Below, piece after piece: positions 15,107-22,978 of a stretch of 47,377 nt of DNA. Each line of letters begins with the position of its first letter. Positions within the stretch are counted from its first letter, which is position 1. The position numbers were made by a program, and so were the translations under genes. The notes below the pieces were generated by a model. It searched no databases. It saw only the letters and a program-made list of their open reading frames with translations, and was not told where the DNA came from. Origin of the DNA: Ruminococcus sp. (lineage in GTDB: Bacteria; Bacillota; Clostridia; Oscillospirales; Ruminococcaceae); contig NZ_JAFYYT010000014.1 of the NCBI RefSeq assembly GCF_017549005.1, forward strand, positions 1 to 47,377, in the 5' to 3' direction.

Positions 15107-15529
15107 TCAAAAATCTCCGTCACTGTCGTGCATATCGTCGTAATCGTCGAAGTGATCGTGACCTGAATGGAATCCCATCATATCCCTTCCTCTTATGCCG
15201 TATCTGTCGCGCATTATATTCAGGTATTTGTCTATGAGCTCAGAGACCTTTCTTACATTCTTTACGCAGTGTACTTCCTTTGACGGAGTATCTGCGTCGC
15301 GGCTGTATATGATTATCGTTCCGCAGTTGAAAAGACGCTGAAAAAACGGATATTTGACTTTTTTATCTGTGATCTTGTAAAGATCTATCTCATCCTCGTC
15401 GATACTGAGAAAACCTGTACGTGTTATGAATTTCGTTTCCGTAAGATAATAACGTGTAAAAGTAAGAGGCAGTCCGAAAATTGAACGTTTTTTGTCTGTC
15501 CATACATATTCAAAAGCATTTTTTTTCAT
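15107..15529 (-). CDS. PH-like domain protein, 140 aa
   Basis: A small soluble protein whose first ~100 residues resemble the bacterial PH-like (DUF304-type) fold: FEYVWTDKKRSIFGLPL, then TRYYLTETKFITRTGFLS, a short DEIDLYKITDKK and TIIIYSRDADTPSKE. This is the classic strand order with an arginine-threonine 'RTG' turn and a 'DEIDLY' strand. A histidine/aspartate-rich tail (HSGHDHFDDYDDMHD) ends the protein and might bind metal. There is no membrane segment, although many relatives have two. The ATG at 15529 is chosen because GGAGG lies 8 bases upstream; a TTG at 15544 would overlap that site. Function unknown. Confidence 0.75.
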   Translation of the reverse strand: MKKNAFEYVWTDKKRSIFGLPLTFTRYYLTETKFITRTGFLSIDEDEIDLYKITDKKVKYPFFQRLFNCGTIIIYSRDADTPSKEVHCVKNVRKVSELIDKYLNIMRDRYGIRGRDMMGFHSGHDHFDDYDDMHDSDGDF

Positions 15530-15707
15530 GGTTTGATCCTCCAATCCGTTAATCCGTCAGAACTCGCTACATATATTTTAACACATTACAACGGAATAGT
15601 CAACTATATTCTTTAATAAAACGATATATACAGACTTTGATAACGGTGCTGCGACAACTTCCATTCACATAAGCGCAAGAAAAATTCGCAAAAAATGAAA
15701 AAAAGGC

Positions 15708-15736
15708 TTTACAAATTTATTATTATATGGTATAAT
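15708..15736 (+). promoter_or_regulatory. Promoter of rpsO
   Basis: TTTACA (15708-15713) and TATAAT (15731-15736) are 17 bp apart. The remaining ~170 bp up to the PH-like gene (15545-15707) hold no coding frame or repeat that I can support. Confidence 0.8.
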
Positions 15737-15753
15737 ATTATCACCGTGTACTT

Positions 15754-15785
15754 GGTCCGGGGCATGACCTCGATTTTCACCCCCC
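15754..15785 (+). promoter_or_regulatory. rpsO leader: Candidate pseudoknot leader of rpsO
   Basis: Within the 80-nt leader, GGTC (15754-15757) can pair with GACC (15766-15769). The GGGG in that loop (15759-15762) can pair with the C run at 15780-15785. This gives an H-type pseudoknot between the promoter and the ribosome binding site. Autoregulation of rpsO by S15 binding to a structured leader is well established in several bacteria, with different structures in each lineage. That this one binds S15 is inferred. Confidence 0.5.
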
Positions 15786-15823
15786 ACTGAGTTGACGGAA
15801 TATTTTATCAAGAGGTGCTTCAA

Positions 15824-16090
15824 ATGTTATTGAAGGATGAAAAGACAGCCGTTATCGAGGCTAACAGAACACACGAAAACGATACAGGTTCACCTGAGGT
15901 TCAGATCGCTATTCTTACAAGAAGAATCAACGACCTTACAGAACACCTCAAGAGCCACAAGAACGATCACCACTCAAGAAGAGGTCTTCTTAAGATGGTT
16001 GGTCACAGACGTAACCTTCTTGCATATCTCAAGAAGAAGGATATCAACAGATACCGTGCTATCGTAGAAAAGCTCGGTCTCCGTAAGTAA
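15824..16090 (+). CDS. rpsO: Ribosomal protein S15
   Basis: A primary 16S rRNA-binding protein of the 30S platform. The 88-residue length matches the family (89). Diagnostic stretches are [17 protein letters not shown] (~21-37), [16 protein letters not shown] (~44-59) and [16 protein letters not shown] (~61-76). The ATG at 15824 follows AGAGGTG (15811-15817) and gives MLLKDEKT; an in-frame TTG at 15815 overlaps that site and is rejected. It precedes pnp, the common bacterial order rpsO-pnp, which suggests co-transcription. Confidence 0.97.
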   Translation: MLLKDEKTAVIEANRTHENDTGSPEVQIAILTRRINDLTEHLKSHKNDHHSRRGLLKMVGHRRNLLAYLKKKDINRYRAIVEKLGLRK

Positions 16091-16100
16091 TCTTGTTTAT

Positions 16101-16133
16101 AAAGGCAGTGGGGTTCTGTACCCTTCTGCCTTT
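16101..16133 (+). promoter_or_regulatory. RNA hairpin after rpsO without a T-tract
   Basis: AAAGGCAG (16101-16108) pairs with CTGCCTTT (16126-16133), and an inner GGG/CCC extends the stem. No T-run follows, so it may be an mRNA-end stabiliser or weak terminator rather than a full stop. Confidence 0.55.
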
Positions 16134-16154
16134 ACGTCTATCAGAGTGCAGGGA

Positions 16155-16212
16155 TTAGAAGTCAGAGGCAAGAGCCGGAACGTTTTTTCAGGCTTTTACC
16201 TCTAACTTCTAA
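16155..16212 (+). promoter_or_regulatory. Long hairpin in the pnp leader
   Basis: TTAGAAGTCAGAGG (16155-16168) pairs with 16199-16212 at 13 of 14 positions. An inner AAGAGCC/GGCTTTT stem (16170-16176 with 16191-16197, one G-T pair) extends it. A long double-stranded leader cut by RNase III and then acted on by PNPase is the known autoregulation device of pnp in Escherichia coli; the same use here is inferred. Confidence 0.55.
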
Positions 16213-16256
16213 AGGCTCTCCTCTGAAATATTATCATAAAATTGGAGGCAAATCAG

Positions 16257-18380
16257 ATGTTTGAAAACTACAGAACTTTTGAAACAACGTATGCAGGCAG
16301 ACCGCTCATCGTTGAAACCGGCAAGACCTGCGGACTTTCCAACGGTTCATGCTGGGTAAGATACGGCGAGACAGTTGTAATGGCAAACGTAACAGCAAGT
16401 GCAAAGCCAAGAGAGGGCGTTGACTTCTTCCCTCTTTCGGTTGATTATGAGGAAAGACTTTACTCAGTAGGCAGGATCCCCGGCTCGTTCACAAAGCGTG
16501 AGGGCAAGCCTTCCGAAAAGGCTATCCTTACTTCACGCTGTGTCGACAGACCTATCCGTCCTCTCTTCCCGAAGGACATGAGAAATGATGTTTCTGTTGT
16601 AATGACAGTTCTTGCTGTAGAGCCTGATAATTCACCTGAAATCGCAGGTATGATAGCTACTTCAATCGCTATCTCTATTTCTGATATCCCGTGGAACGGA
16701 CCTATCGCAGGTATCAATGTAGGTCTTGTTGACGGCGAGATCGTTCTCAATCCTACTCTTGAGCAGAGAGCCAAGACTGACCTTAACCTTACAGTTGCAG
16801 GTACTGCTGAAAAGATCGTTATGATAGAAGCTGGAGCTAACGAAGTTCCCGAGGATACAATGCTTGACGCTATCCTTACAGGTCACGAAGAGATCAAGAA
16901 GATGGTAGCATTCATCAATGATATCCGCGCTCAGATCGGTAAGCCCAAGTTTGAATTTGAGTCAATGGAAGTTGACCACGATATGTTTGACGCTATCGAA
17001 GCATTTGCTTCCGACCGCGTAAAGGTAGCTCTCGATACAAACGACAAGAACGTTCGTGATGAGAGACTTGCTCCCATCATAGATGATATCCATGCTAACT
17101 TCGATGAGAAGTATCCAGAGCAGATACCTATGATCGACGAGTGTATCTATAAGCTCCAGAAGAAGATCGTTCGCGCATGGCTGTATGAAGGAAAGCGTGT
17201 TGACGGCCGTGGAATCGACGAGATCCGTCCTCTTGCTGCTGAAGTTGGCGTTCTCCCCCGTGTTCACGGTTCAGGTCTCTTTACAAGAGGTCAGACACAG
17301 GTACTCACAGTATGCACACTTGGTCCTGTAAGCGACTGTCAGAAGATAGACGGTCTTGACGAAGAGGATTCCAAGAGATATATGCACCAGTACAACTTCC
17401 CGAGCTATTCTGTCGGCGAAACAAAGCCAAGCAGAGGTCCCGGACGTCGTGAGATCGGTCACGGTGCTCTTGCAGAAAGAGCTCTTGCTCCTGTTATCCC
17501 CTCTGTTGAGGACTTCCCGTATGCTCTCAGACTTGTTTCCGAGGTGCTTTCTTCAAACGGTTCTACGTCACAGGGCTCTATCTGCGGTTCGACACTTGCG
17601 CTTATGGACGCAGGCGTTCCGATAAAGGCACCTGTTGCAGGTATTTCATGCGGACTTATCACACTTCCCGACAGTGATGACTTCATGACTATGGTAGATA
17701 TCCAGGGTCTTGAGGACTTCTTCGGCGATATGGACTTCAAGGTCGGCGGTACTCACAAGGGTATCACAGCTATACAGGTAGATATCAAGGTTGACGGACT
17801 TACTCCTGCTATCATCAAGCAGGCATTTGAGAAAACAAGAAAGGCTCGTATCTACATCCTTGATGAGATAATGCTCAAGGCTATTCCTGAGAGCAGACCT
17901 ACAGTCAATAAGTATGCTCCCAAGATGCTCCAGACAAAGATACCTGTTGACAAGATACGCGAGGTTATCGGTCAGGGCGGTAAGGTCATCCAGAAGATAT
18001 CTGCTGACTGTGATGTTAAGATCGATATCAGTGACGACGGAAATGTATTTATCAGCGGTGTTGACGGAGATAACGCAAACAAGGCTCTCCAGATAATCAA
18101 TACTATCGCTAACGATCCTGAGGTCGGCGCTATCTACAAGGGCAAGGTCGTAAGAATAATGGACTTCGGCGCATTTGTTGAGATAGCTCCCGGTAAGGAT
18201 GGACTTGTTCATATCTCCAAGCTGGACAAGCAGAGAGTTGAAAAGGTTGAGGATGTTGTTTCTATCGGTGACGAGATCGTTGTAAAGGTTACAGAGATCG
18301 ACCGCCAGGGCAGGATCAATCTTTCTCGCAAGGACGCTCTTGCTGAGATCGAGGCTAAAAAGTCAGGTTCAAACAATTAA
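16257..18380 (+). CDS. pnp: Polynucleotide phosphorylase
   Basis: 3'-5' phosphorolytic exoribonuclease of RNA decay, 707 residues as usual. The order is RNase PH domain 1 (~10-145), an all-helical linker, RNase PH domain 2 (~310-540, with GRGxDEIRPL-like DGRGIDEIRPLAAEVG and GSxLFTRGQTQ), then a KH domain (~550-615; VIGQGGKVIQKI) and an S1 domain (~620-690; GAIYKGKVVRIMDFGAFVEI). The ATG at 16257 has GGAGG at 16244-16248; the in-frame TTG at 16242 overlaps that site. Two hairpins between rpsO and pnp probably regulate it. Complete and intact. Confidence 0.97.
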   Translation: MFENYRTFETTYAGRPLIVETGKTCGLSNGSCWVRYGETVVMANVTASAKPREGVDFFPLSVDYEERLYSVGRIPGSFTKREGKPSEKAILTSRCVDRPIRPLFPKDMRNDVSVVMTVLAVEPDNSPEIAGMIATSIAISISDIPWNGPIAGINVGLVDGEIVLNPTLEQRAKTDLNLTVAGTAEKIVMIEAGANEVPEDTMLDAILTGHEEIKKMVAFINDIRAQIGKPKFEFESMEVDHDMFDAIEAFASDRVKVALDTNDKNVRDERLAPIIDDIHANFDEKYPEQIPMIDECIYKLQKKIVRAWLYEGKRVDGRGIDEIRPLAAEVGVLPRVHGSGLFTRGQTQVLTVCTLGPVSDCQKIDGLDEEDSKRYMHQYNFPSYSVGETKPSRGPGRREIGHGALAERALAPVIPSVEDFPYALRLVSEVLSSNGSTSQGSICGSTLALMDAGVPIKAPVAGISCGLITLPDSDDFMTMVDIQGLEDFFGDMDFKVGGTHKGITAIQVDIKVDGLTPAIIKQAFEKTRKARIYILDEIMLKAIPESRPTVNKYAPKMLQTKIPVDKIREVIGQGGKVIQKISADCDVKIDISDDGNVFISGVDGDNANKALQIINTIANDPEVGAIYKGKVVRIMDFGAFVEIAPGKDGLVHISKLDKQRVEKVEDVVSIGDEIVVKVTEIDRQGRINLSRKDALAEIEAKKSGSNN

Positions 18381-18385
18381 AAATT

Positions 18386-18409
18386 CAGGGCAGCCTTTCG
18401 GCTGCCCTG
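18386..18409 (+). terminator. Hairpin terminator after pnp
   Basis: A 10-bp perfect stem, CAGGGCAGCC with GGCTGCCCTG and loop TTTC, lies 5 bp after the pnp stop. The T-tract is weak. Confidence 0.6.
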
Positions 18410-18422
18410 TCGTGTTATTACA

Positions 18423-18455
18423 GTAAAAAGCAGACTCAAGAAGTCTGCTTTTTAC
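18423..18455. terminator. Bidirectional terminator
   Basis: A 14-bp stem, GTAAAAAGCAGACT (18423-18436) with AGTCTGCTTTTTAC (18442-18455), lies between the convergent pnp and nrdG. Its own A/T ends provide T-runs in both directions. Confidence 0.8.
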
Positions 18456-18461
18456 ACTTAT

Positions 18462-18962
18462 TTATGGATCAGCTTCGACTGCTCTGCCTTCTTCAAGGCT
18501 TTTTTGACAGTCGATATAGCGCTGATTTGAGCTTCCGCGAAACTTTATTTCCCAATCCTTCTGTTCAAGGATGAACGGTCCGTCAATAAGAATATCAGTT
18601 ACACCAAGCAGCTCGTTCCAGTTATTCTGGTCACGGGAATCGAAAAGCTTTTCAAACGTATAGCCCGTATACGTTACGATATTAAGACCAAGCTTTTTTA
18701 TCTCTTTTCCAAGAGAAGCAAGTGCTCCCGCCTGACAGAAAGGCTCTCCCCCGCTGAATGTCACGCCGTCCAGAAGAGGGTTCCCTTTTATCTTTTCAAG
18801 CAGCTCGTCGGTACTGACAATAGTTCCGCCGCTGAAATCATGAGTTTGCGGATTGTGACATCCTCTGCAATTATGAGGACATCCCTGTACAAATACTGTA
18901 AATCTTATTCCCGGGCCGTCAACGATAGAATCATTGACGGTTCCGGCAATTCTGAGTTCCAT
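18462..18962 (-). CDS. nrdG: Anaerobic ribonucleotide reductase activating protein
   Basis: The radical-SAM activase that installs the glycyl radical on NrdD. The 166-residue protein carries the iron-sulfur motif CPHNCRGCHN (C-x3-C-x2-C) near residues 29-38, and GVTFSGGEPFCQ (~69-80), the SAM-binding GGE motif. AAGGTGAT precedes the ATG. It begins 9 bases after the nrdD stop and is clearly the second gene of nrdDG. Length and motifs are normal. Confidence 0.95.
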   Translation of the reverse strand: MELRIAGTVNDSIVDGPGIRFTVFVQGCPHNCRGCHNPQTHDFSGGTIVSTDELLEKIKGNPLLDGVTFSGGEPFCQAGALASLGKEIKKLGLNIVTYTGYTFEKLFDSRDQNNWNELLGVTDILIDGPFILEQKDWEIKFRGSSNQRYIDCQKSLEEGRAVEADP

Positions 18963-18971
18963 TATATCACC

Positions 18972-21290
18972 TTATACATCATGCTTTACACGGTCGTGTT
19001 CTTCCGCGCGTTTGCCGTTGTTGAAGCGGTCAAGAGTTCCTACAAGGTATCCTGTGATACGTCTAATCCTGTCAAAGGCAACATTGTCTGAATGTTCCTT
19101 TCTGCCGCAGCATGGACAGGTCTCACCGATGATACCGGTATATCCGCAGCATGGATCGCGGTCTACAGGATGATTTATAGCTCCGTAGCCGATGCCTGAT
19201 TCCTTCATGCAGCGAACTATCTTTTCAAAAGCGCTGAGATTTTCAAGCGGATCGCCGTCAAGCTCGATATAGCTGATGTGACCTGCATTGGTAAGCTCAT
19301 GGTAGGGAGCTTCTATTTTTATCTTCTCGAAAGCACTGATAGGATAATATACAGGCACGTGGAAAGAGTTTGTATAGTAGTCTCTGTCGGTAACGCCTTC
19401 GATAATGCCGTATTTCTTAGCGTCCATACGTACAAAACGTCCAGAAAGTCCCTCAGCAGGGGTTGCGAGGAGTGAGAAGTTGAGACCTGTACGCTTTGAC
19501 TCTTCGTCAAGTCTCTTCCTCATGGAGGATACTATCTCCAATCCGAGCTCACGTGCTTCTTCGCTTTCACCGTGATGTGCTCCGATAAGAGCTTTAAGAG
19601 TTTCGGCAAGTCCGATAAAACCAACGGAAAGTGTACCGTGTTTGAGTACCTCTCCTACTGTATCGTCGGGACCGAGTTTGTCGGAATCAATCCATATTCC
19701 CTGTCCCATAAGGAAAGGATAGTTCCTTACCCTTTTCTGAGATTGGATCTTGAAGCGGTGCATGAGCTGATCTATAACGAGTTCCATTTTTTCCTCGAGC
19801 ATATCGAAGAAAAGTCCTACGTTGTGGTCAGCCTTTATTGCAAGTCTCGGAAGATTTATAGATGTAAAGCTGAGGTTTCCTCTTCCTGTGACAATTTCCC
19901 TCGAAGGATCAAAATTGTTTCCGATAACACGTGTACGACATCCCATGTAAGCTATCTCGGTATCGGGATTGCCCTCCTTGTAGTACTGGAGGTTGTAAGG
20001 TGCGTCGATAAACGAGAAATTCGGGAAAAGTCTCTTTGCAGATACTCTGCAGGCAAGCTTGAAAAGGTCATAGTTGGGATCGGTGGGGTTATAGTTTATA
20101 CCCTCTTTGATCTTGAAGATGTGTATCGGGAATATAGGCGTCTCGCCGTTGCCGAGGCCTGCTTCCTGTGCAAGAAGAACGTTCTTTATTACCATTCTTC
20201 CCTCGGGAGTTATATCTGTACCGTAATTTATCGAACTGAACGGAGTTTGTGCGCCTGCACGGCTGTTCATGGTGTTAAGGTTGTGGATAAGCGCTTCCAT
20301 AGCCTGATAAGTAGCTCTGTCTGTTTCTTTTTCAGCGTTTCTTGTGGCGAAAGCCTGAATTTTCTCAGCAGTTTCCTTATCGGTGTACTTGAGCAGCAGT
20401 TCCAGTTCCTTTTCCTTGTAGCCGTTATCGTTTGCAAGAACAGGCTGGAGCCCGTATTTTTCGGTAAGTTCTTTCTTTATCTCGTCAACAGCCTCGAATT
20501 CGTTTTCAACGCCGCCTAAAAGTGACAATGCTCTTGCGATATTCTGTCTGTATCTTGCGGCATAGGTCTTTTTAACACCGTCAGCCATAGCATAGTCAAA
20601 TGTAGGGATACTCTGACCACCGTGCTGATCGTTCTGATTGGACTGGATAGCGATACAGGCAAGAGCCGAATAGCTTGCGATATCGTTTGGCTCTCTCAGG
20701 AAGCCGTGTCCTGTTGAAAAGCCGTTTGTAAACAGCTTTTTCAGGTCGATCTGTGTACAGGTAGTCGTCAGTGTGTAGAAATCAAGGTCGTGTATATGTA
20801 TATCGCCCTCACGGTGAGCTTTTGCGTGTGCAGGCTCAAGGACGTACATTTCATAGTATTCCTTGGCAGATACCGAGCCGTACTTGAGCATTGTGCCCAT
20901 AGCGGTATCGCCGTCGATGTTGGCGTTTTCACGCTTTATGTCACTGTCTTTTGCAGGACTGAAGGTAAGCTCATTCAGGACGCACATCAGATTGGTTTTC
21001 ATCTCACGTGAGCGTGTGCGCTCGTAACGATAGAGAATATAAGCCTTTGCTGTTTTAGCGTGACCTTTTTCAATGAGAACTTTTTCTACAAGATCCTGTA
21101 TCTCTTCAACAGTTGGAGTTTTTCCGGGGTTTTGTTCCTCGTAGAGTCGGCATACCTCAACGGCAGAATCCATAGCCGTGTTGAAATCCGTGCCGCCTCT
21201 TGCTTGTGCAGCTTTAAATATAGCATTTGCGATCTTTTCTATATTAAAAGGAACTTTTCGTCCGTCTCTTTTAATAATGTGTATTATCAT
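18972..21290 (-). CDS. nrdD: Anaerobic (class III) ribonucleoside-triphosphate reductase
   Basis: Reduces ribonucleoside triphosphates to deoxy forms under anoxic conditions. The 772 residues comprise an N-terminal ATP-cone (~1-95, allosteric), the ten-stranded barrel with the catalytic cysteines, a zinc site (DPCCGYTGIIGETCPCCGR, ~706-724, two C-x2-C-type pairs) and the C-terminal glycyl-radical segment RITGYLVGTLDRFNNGKRAE (~739-758), where the glycine of TGYLVG is the family's radical-bearing region. GGAGG sits 11 bases before the start. A NrdR-type box lies just upstream of that site. NrdG follows. The motif set is that of anaerobic RNR in Clostridia. Confidence 0.96.
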   Translation of the reverse strand: MIIHIIKRDGRKVPFNIEKIANAIFKAAQARGGTDFNTAMDSAVEVCRLYEEQNPGKTPTVEEIQDLVEKVLIEKGHAKTAKAYILYRYERTRSREMKTNLMCVLNELTFSPAKDSDIKRENANIDGDTAMGTMLKYGSVSAKEYYEMYVLEPAHAKAHREGDIHIHDLDFYTLTTTCTQIDLKKLFTNGFSTGHGFLREPNDIASYSALACIAIQSNQNDQHGGQSIPTFDYAMADGVKKTYAARYRQNIARALSLLGGVENEFEAVDEIKKELTEKYGLQPVLANDNGYKEKELELLLKYTDKETAEKIQAFATRNAEKETDRATYQAMEALIHNLNTMNSRAGAQTPFSSINYGTDITPEGRMVIKNVLLAQEAGLGNGETPIFPIHIFKIKEGINYNPTDPNYDLFKLACRVSAKRLFPNFSFIDAPYNLQYYKEGNPDTEIAYMGCRTRVIGNNFDPSREIVTGRGNLSFTSINLPRLAIKADHNVGLFFDMLEEKMELVIDQLMHRFKIQSQKRVRNYPFLMGQGIWIDSDKLGPDDTVGEVLKHGTLSVGFIGLAETLKALIGAHHGESEEARELGLEIVSSMRKRLDEESKRTGLNFSLLATPAEGLSGRFVRMDAKKYGIIEGVTDRDYYTNSFHVPVYYPISAFEKIKIEAPYHELTNAGHISYIELDGDPLENLSAFEKIVRCMKESGIGYGAINHPVDRDPCCGYTGIIGETCPCCGRKEHSDNVAFDRIRRITGYLVGTLDRFNNGKRAEEHDRVKHDV

Positions 21291-21309
21291 TTCTATACCA
21301 TACCTCCAA

Positions 21310-21325
21310 ACACAATATATAGTGT
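21310..21325 (-). promoter_or_regulatory. NrdR box of nrdDG
   Basis: ACACAATATATAGTGT matches the established NrdR consensus (acaCwATATaTwGtgt) almost perfectly. It lies between the transcription start (near 21343) and the ribosome binding site (21302-21306), so bound NrdR would block elongation or initiation. NrdR itself is not in the window. Confidence 0.75.
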
Positions 21326-21349
21326 CTGTCTTTCTAATGCTCTTCTAAT

Positions 21350-21378
21350 ATTATATATAATTATATTTGATATGTCAA
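21350..21378 (-). promoter_or_regulatory. Promoter of nrdDG
   Basis: On the minus strand TTGACA (21378-21373) and TATAAT (21355-21350) are both perfect, with a 17-bp spacer. Confidence 0.85.
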
Positions 21379-21505
21379 TGTAGCATATGTACAATAGAAG
21401 AGCTTAAATCATAAGAATAATTGTGATAAATATGCATAAATTATTTATAAAACGTGCTTTTGGCGATATTCGGGCGTTTAAAAGACGTCTACTAAATGTA
21501 AAAGC

Positions 21506-21529
21506 TCCAACACTATATATAGTGTTGGA
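21506..21529. promoter_or_regulatory. 24-bp perfect palindrome: terminator and second NrdR-like box
   Basis: A perfect palindrome with half-site TCCAACACTATA. Its core ACACTATATATAGTGT is a textbook NrdR box. It also lies 9 bp after the stop of the SGNH-like gene, and on the minus strand GCTTTT follows it, so it can act as that gene's transcription terminator. It is ~200 bp from the box at 21310-21325, much further than the ~30 bp usual for paired NrdR boxes. Confidence 0.6.
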
Positions 21530-21537
21530 ACTGGAAA

Positions 21538-22386
21538 TTATACTGTGTGACAAAGTATGTATTCGGTGATCTTTTTGAATGCTTTTTCTGTAAGAGCACC
21601 TGTTTCGGAGTTGATATATTCTTCCGATATCGTACCGTCAACGCTCTTCAGAGCGGTATTAGTGTCAAGGCAATATACGCCTGTCATATTCGCAATTGTA
21701 AGAAGCTTTGTATTGTATTCGTTTATTAGGCTGTTGTTAACCTTCTCATTGCTTTCGAGAACAGGCGGGAGCTGTAATATATAGATGTCGGCAGATGTGA
21801 GATATCCCCTGACATTTTTTACAAACTCAGTATAATTCGATACCATATCGTCGACTTCCGACGTGCCGATGTCGCTTCCGAGCATTATATAGATATTTTC
21901 CGGCTTTTTTGCCTGGAGTATCTCATAAGCGGTCTTGTTTCCGTAGGAAGTATCTATTGTAACTGTATTGCAGCTTGCTGCGTTAAGGGTATCGTTTCCG
22001 ATAACATCTTTGAGATCTGTATATTTGTCGATACCGAGAAGTGAGGAATCTGTTACAAGGCAGCAGGAATCAAGATAGGATTTGTCTTTTGCCTGAGACT
22101 GCTGTATCGGATTGGCAAGCTTATTCTGCGGCTTTTCATCCTGATTTTCGCTGCTTTCGGCTGCGATACTTTCGTCCGGAGCTTTATCGGAGCTCTCTTC
22201 GACAACGACCTTGTCAAATTCTTCATCCCAGAAGTTCTGGTTCATGTTTGCAGCTACCATATATATTATGAAGCAGCCCAGAAATGAGAGCATGAATATA
22301 AAGATAAGTCCCCATATACTGAATCTTAACTTAGGTCTGCCTCTTTTTTTATCTGAAATCCTTGTAATGCTTTTCTTTTTTGCCAT
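21538..22386 (-). CDS. SGNH/GDSL-hydrolase-like membrane-anchored protein
   Basis: A 282-residue protein with a basic N-terminus (MAKKKSITRISDKKRGRPKL), one membrane helix at ~26-46, an acidic Ser/Glu/Gln linker (~55-105) and an extracellular domain from ~105. That domain resembles SGNH esterases of the Firmicutes cell surface: CCLVTDSSLLGI at the place of block I, YIMLGSDIGTSEV at block III and YILQLPPV further on. The canonical GDS serine appears replaced by TDS and the GxND by GSDI, so activity is uncertain. The ATG at 22386 follows GGGAGAAA; the upstream in-frame ATG at 22452 lacks a site. Standing alone, it may act on cell-wall polymers. Confidence 0.65.
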   Translation of the reverse strand: MAKKKSITRISDKKRGRPKLRFSIWGLIFIFMLSFLGCFIIYMVAANMNQNFWDEEFDKVVVEESSDKAPDESIAAESSENQDEKPQNKLANPIQQSQAKDKSYLDSCCLVTDSSLLGIDKYTDLKDVIGNDTLNAASCNTVTIDTSYGNKTAYEILQAKKPENIYIMLGSDIGTSEVDDMVSNYTEFVKNVRGYLTSADIYILQLPPVLESNEKVNNSLINEYNTKLLTIANMTGVYCLDTNTALKSVDGTISEEYINSETGALTEKAFKKITEYILCHTV

Positions 22387-22456
22387 ATTTTCTCCCGACT
22401 CATGAAGAGCTGCCGAATTACGGTGAACGGCATACCGAAATGTGTCATACATGAAT

Positions 22457-22485
22457 ATTATACCCCATTTTGACTATATTTGCAA
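22457..22485 (-). promoter_or_regulatory. Promoter of the SGNH-like gene
   Basis: On the minus strand TTGCAA (22485-22480) and TATAAT (22462-22457) are 17 bp apart. Confidence 0.75.
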
Positions 22486-22519
22486 TAGATTTCTGCTATT
22501 TTTTTATTTCGATATGGAC

Positions 22520-22548
22520 TTGAATTTCATGGAAAAAAGGTCTATAAT
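22520..22548 (+). promoter_or_regulatory. Promoter of the zinc-ribbon/pyrE pair
   Basis: TTGAAT (22520-22525) and TATAAT (22543-22548) are 17 bp apart. A second TATAAT at 22554-22559 has no matching -35. Confidence 0.75.
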
Positions 22549-22579
22549 ATTACTATAATCGCTTTAGGAGGGATGAAAT

Positions 22580-22930
22580 GTGTTCCACTGCGGCAAACCT
22601 ATGATAAAAGGCGTTTTCAAGATCGAACAGCGGGGTATCCCGTCAAGGCATTCGACTCTCGTTTATCCCGTGTCCACGTTCTTTGAGAATGATACTATGA
22701 TATGCGAGGTACCGACGGATAAGACACTGGGATATTACTGCGCTGAATGCGGTATGCTCATAGGAGTTTTTCCTGTTACCCACCCTACAGGCTTTGTCGG
22801 GGAGTTCAATAAGGATATCGACGAGAGCATAGACATTCTTCCTAAGAAGATATGCAGTGAATGCGGCTCGGAGATCGACGTGGACTATCCGAGATGCCCT
22901 TTCTGCGGTCATATATTTGAAGCGATATGA
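22580..22930 (+). CDS. Small protein with two zinc-ribbon-like segments
   Basis: A 116-residue protein starting at GTG 22580, with AGGAGG at 22566-22571. The N-terminal FHCGKPMIKGVF and the central YYCAECGMLIGVF form one cysteine set, and the C-terminal CSECGSEIDVDYPRCPFCGH (~94-113) is a complete four-cysteine ribbon. Between them is a beta-rich stretch. The first part resembles a widespread Firmicutes domain of unknown function in which CxxCG(K)xM is followed by a strand and later by CxxCG. An ATG at 22578 is in another frame and short. It precedes pyrE by 48 bp, possibly in one transcript. Function not known. Confidence 0.75.
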   Translation: MFHCGKPMIKGVFKIEQRGIPSRHSTLVYPVSTFFENDTMICEVPTDKTLGYYCAECGMLIGVFPVTHPTGFVGEFNKDIDESIDILPKKICSECGSEIDVDYPRCPFCGHIFEAI

Positions 22931-22978
22931 TATCAATGCCTGCACTGCAGGAAATTTACATAATGGAGGTCATTATTT

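Noticed and set aside
19572-20519. 315-codon open frame on the plus strand inside nrdD
   Set aside because: Shadow of a strongly conserved gene on the other strand; improbable composition and no supporting signals.
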